Source of the DNA: Anaerolineae bacterium
Lineage (GTDB): Bacteria > Chloroflexota > Anaerolineae > Aggregatilineales > UBA2796
DNA: 41,621 nt
Assembly (NCBI GenBank): GCA_019637555.1
Contig: JAHBVK010000052.1
Coordinates: 1-41,621 of the forward strand
Direction of reading: 5' to 3'
Made by a program: the position numbers and the translations under genes. Numbering within the stretch: the stretch's first letter is position 1; each line of letters opens with the position of its first letter. The notes under the pieces are model-generated. The model was not told where the DNA came from, did not search any database, and saw nothing but the letters and a program-made list of their open reading frames with translations. Positions 37,635 to 41,621 of this stretch are shown here, one piece after another.

Positions 37635-38339
37635 TCATTGCAATGATGCCAACATCTGATCAATAGCTTTGGACATTTGCTCGAAAGATTGCGGACCAAA
37701 GATGCGTAGTTCACCAATCTCAAAAGTAGGGCGTAATGTGACGCCTTCATCGCGCCGCTTGGCATCATTTGCCTGAACCTGCTGCATCATTTGACGTTCG
37801 TTCACACAGGTAGCAAACCTAGCTTGATCTAACCCTTCGATTTGGACACTGAATTGCAGCATCAATGCCGCCAGTGCAGTTCCGTCACTTCCAGTGCGCG
37901 ATACATCAGCTTGACGCTCGTACAAAAGATCATGCATTTGCCAGAACTTTCCCTGATCACCAGCGCACGCGGCTGCCTCCGAAGCACGCAAACTGCCTTC
38001 GCCAAAGTCCAGAATGTCGCGGAATTCGATTCTTATCTTTCCCGCTTTCACATATTTCTCGATAAGCTGCGGTTCGGTGTTAGCGACATAGCCACGACAG
38101 GTGGAACATAGGAAATCCGAATAATCATATAAAACGGATTGAGCGTCTGCTGAGCCGAGCGAATAGTGACCGTCGCTCGTTAGTCCTTGAGGAATGCCTT
38201 TATATTCTCCAATAATTCGCAGTTGAACTGACAATTCCACCGAATGTGGTGTAGCAACAGAAACACTGCTGTTGGAACTATTGCTACATGCACTGAGCGC
38301 AAGGACGAGAACAATAAATACTACAACCCGAGTTTTCAC
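37635..38339 (-). CDS. DsbA-family thiol-disulfide lipoprotein
   Basis: The 234-residue protein has a lipoprotein signal (VLALSAC, Cys18) and a thioredoxin-4/DsbA fold with redox motif FLCSTCRGY (Cys78, Cys81), the helical insert ASEAAACAGDQGKFWQMHDLLY and the cis-proline loop RPTFEIG. It should form or shuffle disulfides outside the cytoplasm. Its ATG overlaps the trpB stop by four bases, so translation is coupled to the tryptophan operon, although its function is unrelated. trpA would normally occupy this position. Confidence 0.9.
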   Translation of the reverse strand: MKTRVVVFIVLVLALSACSNSSNSSVSVATPHSVELSVQLRIIGEYKGIPQGLTSDGHYSLGSADAQSVLYDYSDFLCSTCRGYVANTEPQLIEKYVKAGKIRIEFRDILDFGEGSLRASEAAACAGDQGKFWQMHDLLYERQADVSRTGSDGTALAALMLQFSVQIEGLDQARFATCVNERQMMQQVQANDAKRRDEGVTLRPTFEIGELRIFGPQSFEQMSKAIDQMLASLQ

Positions 38340-39577
38340 AATCTGCCGCGATCCTTTAATGCTTTCGTCACCGTATCGAGGTCCTTATCGCCTCTTCCAC
38401 TTAGATTGACAAGGATGATCGAATCTTTCGGCATTGTTGGCGCAACGCGGAGTGCTTCATAGACGGCGTGTGAGGATTCGAGCGCGGGAATAATTCCTTC
38501 ATACTTGCACAAGGACTGGAACCCCTCCAACGCCTGATCATCCGTCGCTAAAGTATATTCGGCTCGCCCGATCTCGCGCAGATAGCTGTGTTCCGGTCCT
38601 ACGCTGGCGTAATCCAGCCCGGCGGAGATACTATGTGTATCCATAATCTGCCCGTCGTCGTCTTGCAGCACATACGACTTTGACCCTGCCAATACACCCA
38701 ATCGCCCCATCTTCGGATCGGCGAATCGCGCCGCGTGCTTTCCACTCTCGACGCCGTAGCCACCCGCCTCAACACCGCGCAGAACTACTTGCTGGTCGTC
38801 GCGGAAACCGTGAAAAATACCAATCGCGTTGCTACCGCCACCAACGCAGGCAATCACCATATCGGGCAAGCGCCCTGCGATCTCGATGATCTGCCGCCGC
38901 GCCTCGATCCCTATCACTGACTGAAATTCGCGCACGATCATCGGATAAGGATGCGGACCAAGCGCCGATCCGAGAATGTAGAAAGTGTCGCGCACATTGG
39001 TTACCCAATCGCGGATCGCTTCGTTGACGGCATCTTTCAGTGTTTTTGTGCCGCTTTCTACAGGAATCACTTCCGCACCTAACAAACGCATACGCAGTAC
39101 ATTGGGCTGCTGCCGCGCCATATCAACGCTGCCCATATAAACATGACATTCCATGCCAAGCAGTGCGCATACTGTCGCCGTTGCCACACCGTGCTGCCCA
39201 GCGCCAGTCTCCGCGATGATGCGCTTCTTGTTCATTCGCTTCGCCAGCAGCGCCTGACCAAGTGCGTTGTTGATCTTATGTGCGCCTGTGTGCGCTAAAT
39301 CCTCGCGTTTCAAGTAAATCTGTGCACCACCCAGATGTTCAGAAAGCCGTTGAGCGTGGGTAATCGGCGTCTCGCGCCCAACGAAGGTTTTCAGCAGATG
39401 GCGGAATTCTGCCTGAAAGCTAGAGGTATTGATCAACTCCTGATAGGCTTCAGTCAATTCATCCAGCGCAGGAACAAGCGTTTCAGGTACGAAGCGTCCA
39501 CCGTAATTACCAAAATAACCGCGCTCGTTGGGCAGTTGATCAATCGGGATTGCGGCAGGGTTTGTTGCAGCGGTCAT
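38336..39577 (-). CDS. trpB: Tryptophan synthase beta chain
   Basis: The 413-residue PLP enzyme condenses indole with serine to give tryptophan. The catalytic lysine is Lys101 in HTGAHKINNALGQ; the phosphate-binding loop GGGSNAIG and the terminal SGRGDKD are present. Length and the N-terminal YFGNYGGRFVPETL mark the trpB1 type that pairs with TrpA. It overlaps trpF by four bases at its start and the DsbA-like gene by four at its end. No trpA is in the window, so the alpha subunit must be encoded elsewhere. Confidence 0.98.
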   Translation of the reverse strand: MTAATNPAAIPIDQLPNERGYFGNYGGRFVPETLVPALDELTEAYQELINTSSFQAEFRHLLKTFVGRETPITHAQRLSEHLGGAQIYLKREDLAHTGAHKINNALGQALLAKRMNKKRIIAETGAGQHGVATATVCALLGMECHVYMGSVDMARQQPNVLRMRLLGAEVIPVESGTKTLKDAVNEAIRDWVTNVRDTFYILGSALGPHPYPMIVREFQSVIGIEARRQIIEIAGRLPDMVIACVGGGSNAIGIFHGFRDDQQVVLRGVEAGGYGVESGKHAARFADPKMGRLGVLAGSKSYVLQDDDGQIMDTHSISAGLDYASVGPEHSYLREIGRAEYTLATDDQALEGFQSLCKYEGIIPALESSHAVYEALRVAPTMPKDSIILVNLSGRGDKDLDTVTKALKDRGRL

Positions 39578-40263
39578 GAGGTTAATTCCTTATCCGTTTC
39601 GCGGACAGCTTGAATAAAATCGCGCACTTTTTGATGATCTTTTTTGCCCGGTATTACCTCGACGCCACTGGATACATCCACCGCAAATGGCTGTACTTGG
39701 CTGACGGCAGTTGCCACATTCTCCGGCGTCAAGCCACCAGCAAGCATCAATCGTTCGGTTATTGCCGCAATCTCTGATGCTAGTTCCAGATCAGCTTGCT
39801 TGCCCGTGCCACCCGCCAGATCGGGGTGATAGGCATCGATCAACATCGTCGGCAGCCAGAATGCCGTCGGATAGGCACCGTTAGCGGTATCCATGGCAAC
39901 ATATGGCTGCACATCACTTACTGTTCGCGGTTGCAGCGCCGAATACAGCGATCCGCGTAGTTCGTAGCGCATCTCTATCAACTTTGCAGGATCAACTTTG
40001 TGAATTTGCGCGGCTTGAATACCCGTCTGCTCTAGCACATTCTCCACATGCTCAAGTGTTGGATTGACGAAAACGCCAACGCACAGCGGAATTCGCGGGG
40101 CATCGTAAGCACGTAGAAATTCCGTAATTGCCGCCACTTGCTGGATCGTTACGCAGCGTGGACTCTTCTCGAAAAAGATGAAGCCGAGAAAATCCGCACC
40201 CGCATCGACAGCGACTTGTACATCCTCGATATTGGTTAGTCCACAAATCTTAACTTGCGTCAT
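39574..40263 (-). CDS. trpF: Phosphoribosylanthranilate isomerase
   Basis: The 229-residue TIM-barrel enzyme performs the Amadori rearrangement of phosphoribosylanthranilate in tryptophan synthesis. Family marks are VKICGLTNIEDV (catalytic Cys in KICG), DFLGFIFFEKSPR, VGVFVN, and LAGGLTPENV with a catalytic Asp in AVDVSSGVE. It overlaps trpC and trpB by four bases each, an ATGA coupling throughout the operon. Confidence 0.97.
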   Translation of the reverse strand: MTQVKICGLTNIEDVQVAVDAGADFLGFIFFEKSPRCVTIQQVAAITEFLRAYDAPRIPLCVGVFVNPTLEHVENVLEQTGIQAAQIHKVDPAKLIEMRYELRGSLYSALQPRTVSDVQPYVAMDTANGAYPTAFWLPTMLIDAYHPDLAGGTGKQADLELASEIAAITERLMLAGGLTPENVATAVSQVQPFAVDVSSGVEVIPGKKDHQKVRDFIQAVRETDKELTS

Positions 40264-41057
40264 CGTCGTTTCACGCTGCTCAAGGTTTGTACTTGCTCGG
40301 CAACGTTGCCTGCTTTCACGATGCTCTCGCCTACCAGAATTGCGCTTGCACCAGCATTTGCCACTAACTCAACATCCGCGACGGTGAAAATCCCGGACTC
40401 TGCTACTAGTGTCGTTCCTTGCGGCACCATTCGCGCCAATCGCTGTGTCACCACGAGATCGACATGAAACGTATGGAGATCTCTGTTGTTGATGCCAATT
40501 AACGGTGGATTGAGCTTGAGTGCGCGTTCCATTTCTGATTCAGTATGTACTTCGATCAGTGCGGTCATGCCGTAGCCCCTCACGCAATCATACAGGTCGC
40601 GCAGTCGAGCGTCATCAAGGATAGCTACGATCAACAAAATCGCGTCTGCTCCAGCGGCGCGCCCTTCCGCGATCTGGCGCTGGTCAACGGTGAAATCCTT
40701 GCGAAGTACCGGAATATTCACCGCAGCACGAACGTTGTACATGTCCTCAAGGCTACCCATGAAAAAATCTCGATCCGTAAGTACCGAGATTGCCGCGGCA
40801 CCGGCTTGGGCGTAAGTTGTGCCTAGCGCCACAGGATTGAAGTTTTCGATGAGGACACCCTTGGAAGGCGAGGCGCGTTTTACCTCCGCGATCAATGCGA
40901 TGGTGTCACGTTGCAGCGCGGAGAGGAAATCTCTCGGAGCGCTAGCTAGCTTCACATCGTAGTTGTGAGAGATTGCGGCGATCTCCTCGATCTTGCGCGC
41001 CACAATGCGATCAAGAATGGTGTTAGTCGTTTGAATGCCAAGAAACTGCTCAGTCAC
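40260..41057 (-). CDS. trpC: Indole-3-glycerol-phosphate synthase
   Basis: The 265-residue TIM-barrel enzyme closes the indole ring from CdRP. The signature ALIAEVKRASPSKG and the catalytic residues in LRKDFTVD, ALIEVHTESE, GINNRDLHTF and ALVAESGIF-like segments are present. The N-terminal helix ILDRIVARKIEEIA is typical. In this operon hicA lies just upstream, with 38 bases between the hicA stop and this ATG, instead of trpD directly. Confidence 0.97.
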   Translation of the reverse strand: MTEQFLGIQTTNTILDRIVARKIEEIAAISHNYDVKLASAPRDFLSALQRDTIALIAEVKRASPSKGVLIENFNPVALGTTYAQAGAAAISVLTDRDFFMGSLEDMYNVRAAVNIPVLRKDFTVDQRQIAEGRAAGADAILLIVAILDDARLRDLYDCVRGYGMTALIEVHTESEMERALKLNPPLIGINNRDLHTFHVDLVVTQRLARMVPQGTTLVAESGIFTVADVELVANAGASAILVGESIVKAGNVAEQVQTLSSVKRR

Positions 41058-41095
41058 GGCAAATTTCCTCTGTTCCTATAAGTTCAAATTTTGCG

Positions 41096-41320
41096 TCAAT
41101 CTAGTACTTCTAGAAATTCTTCAACGTTCAATCCCGCGCCGCGAATGATGCTTCTGAGCGTACCAATGTCGAGTTCCTTATGATCGGGAATGACAACCTG
41201 AGCGAATGGATTATCACGTCGATATACCATGTGACTACCGTTCTGGCGAATAAAACGGAAAGCGATCTTTTGCAGTGCCTTTGCACATTCACGACCAGAA
41301 ATTGATGGTAATTTAGGCAC
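41096..41320 (-). CDS. hicA: HicA-family mRNA interferase toxin
   Basis: The 74-residue protein has the small dsRNA-binding-like HicA fold: SGRECAKALQKIAFRFIRQ, then GSHMVYRR with catalytic His30 and VVIPDHKELDIGTLRSIIRGAGL. HicA toxins cleave mRNA and are neutralised by HicB. It starts 9 bases after the hicB stop, so the antitoxin comes first. The pair stands between trpD and trpC on the same strand. Confidence 0.93.
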   Translation of the reverse strand: MPKLPSISGRECAKALQKIAFRFIRQNGSHMVYRRDNPFAQVVIPDHKELDIGTLRSIIRGAGLNVEEFLEVLD

Positions 41321-41329
41321 TGCTACGCC

Positions 41330-41539
41330 CTAACCGACATCTAAAGCTACTACTTCGGTGTGTTCTTCTGGCACAGGCAAACCATCTTGTTCCAATGCCT
41401 CAATGTAAGTCTCAATCGCTTCTTTGGCATTTTCCAGTGCTTCTTCTCGCGTTTTACCCTGAGTCACACAACCGGGAAGGCTTGGGACTTCAGCTACAAC
41501 ATATCCACTTTCTCCGGGATACAACAATACTTGCCTCAT
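41330..41539 (-). CDS. hicB: HicB-family antitoxin
   Basis: The ATG at 41539 is used because GGAGG lies just upstream (minus strand). The 69-residue protein has the partial RNase-H-like HicB fold: YVVAEVPSLPGCVTQGKTREEALENAKEAIETYI as the main block (residues about 13-46). No C-terminal DNA-binding domain (RHH or HTH) follows, so this minimal type may not autoregulate by itself. Its start lies 20 bases after the trpD stop. The module therefore uses the trp operon transcript or a hidden internal promoter. Confidence 0.92.
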   Translation of the reverse strand: MRQVLLYPGESGYVVAEVPSLPGCVTQGKTREEALENAKEAIETYIEALEQDGLPVPEEHTEVVALDVG

Positions 41540-41559
41540 ACCACCTCCACATTTGCAGT

Positions 41560-41621
41560 TTATTGTGCCGCTTGCTGCGAACAACCAACCAGTGCGTGCA
41601 GTTTGCCCAGCGCCGCACCGG
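41560..41621 (-). CDS. trpD: Anthranilate phosphoribosyltransferase, C-terminal end (partial)
   Basis: Only the last 19 codons and stop are in the window: GAALGKLHALVGCSQQAAQ then TAA. The GAALxKLxAL ending is characteristic of TrpD, and its location before hicBA, trpC, trpF and trpB on the same strand fits the pathway order. The gene continues beyond the window edge (minus strand, so its start lies at higher coordinates). Confidence 0.75.
   Translation of the reverse strand, partial: GAALGKLHALVGCSQQAAQ

Noticed and set aside
37495..37638. Longer N-terminus for the 81-residue protein
   Set aside because: The extension is low-quality sequence with no start signal, whereas GGAG stands at correct spacing before the ATG at 37494.

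Overview
The window looks like a chromosomal segment of a Chloroflexota (Anaerolineae-like) bacterium. This is an inference from style: Thr/Pro-rich extracytoplasmic linkers on kinases and lipoproteins, tail-anchored kinase and phosphatase proteins, small exported proteins with a CxxPC/WxGxxPG signature, a sortase, and a stand-alone lycopene-cyclase-type subunit. Many promoters fit a housekeeping sigma consensus (TTGACA-N17-TATAAT-like). I saw no rRNA, tRNA, transposase, phage or CRISPR array.

Layout. 1-7.9 kb: thioredoxin (minus) beside hrcA, followed by two tandem exported paralogs, a few small unknown proteins, an HTH regulator with a membrane-anchored FGE-domain protein, a VapBC-type toxin-antitoxin pair and msrA. 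7.9-14.1 kb: a signalling cluster with a kinase-like zinc-ribbon protein, a PP2C phosphatase and a von Willebrand A protein on the minus strand, and divergently a membrane protein with an extracytoplasmic domain and a CX5R phosphatase. The vWA/PP2C/kinase trio resembles the TerY-P triads known from comparative genomics. 14.2-18.6 kb: a run of minus-strand genes (GH5-like lipoprotein, homoserine-kinase-like GHMP protein, nitrilase-family amidase, GNAT). 18.8-25.7 kb: a cytochrome P450 with a strong promoter and a CRP-like palindrome, an EF-G-like GTPase with an altered G4 motif, a PIG-V-like mannosyltransferase, a DUF2917 protein and a sortase.

26-30 kb: an arsR - thiol-redox protein - ArsP-type permease operon with a clear operator, an ABC-2 permease, and a cysteine synthase whose upstream region holds a 120-nt highly paired element. 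30-37.5 kb: a GAF-SpoIIE phosphatase, a TPR protein, a lycopene cyclase subunit, a Cys-rich copper-storage-like protein, small unknown and CoA-binding proteins, a Ser/Thr kinase with an NBR1-like C-terminal domain, and an OmpR-type response regulator. 37.6-41.6 kb: the trp operon on the minus strand, in the order trpD (only its last 19 codons) - hicB - hicA - trpC - trpF - trpB - DsbA-like lipoprotein. A HicBA toxin-antitoxin module sits inside this biosynthetic operon, and trpA does not follow trpB.

Other structure. Heptanucleotide tandem arrays (GTGATGA/GTAACGA/TGCTGAG-type on the minus strand) abut the stop codons of two minus-strand genes, and a third array lies near 25.8 kb. Several intrinsic terminators, REP-like palindromes and candidate operators are listed. 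Start codons were moved from the longest reading frame wherever a ribosome binding site, promoter or terminator argued for an internal start.
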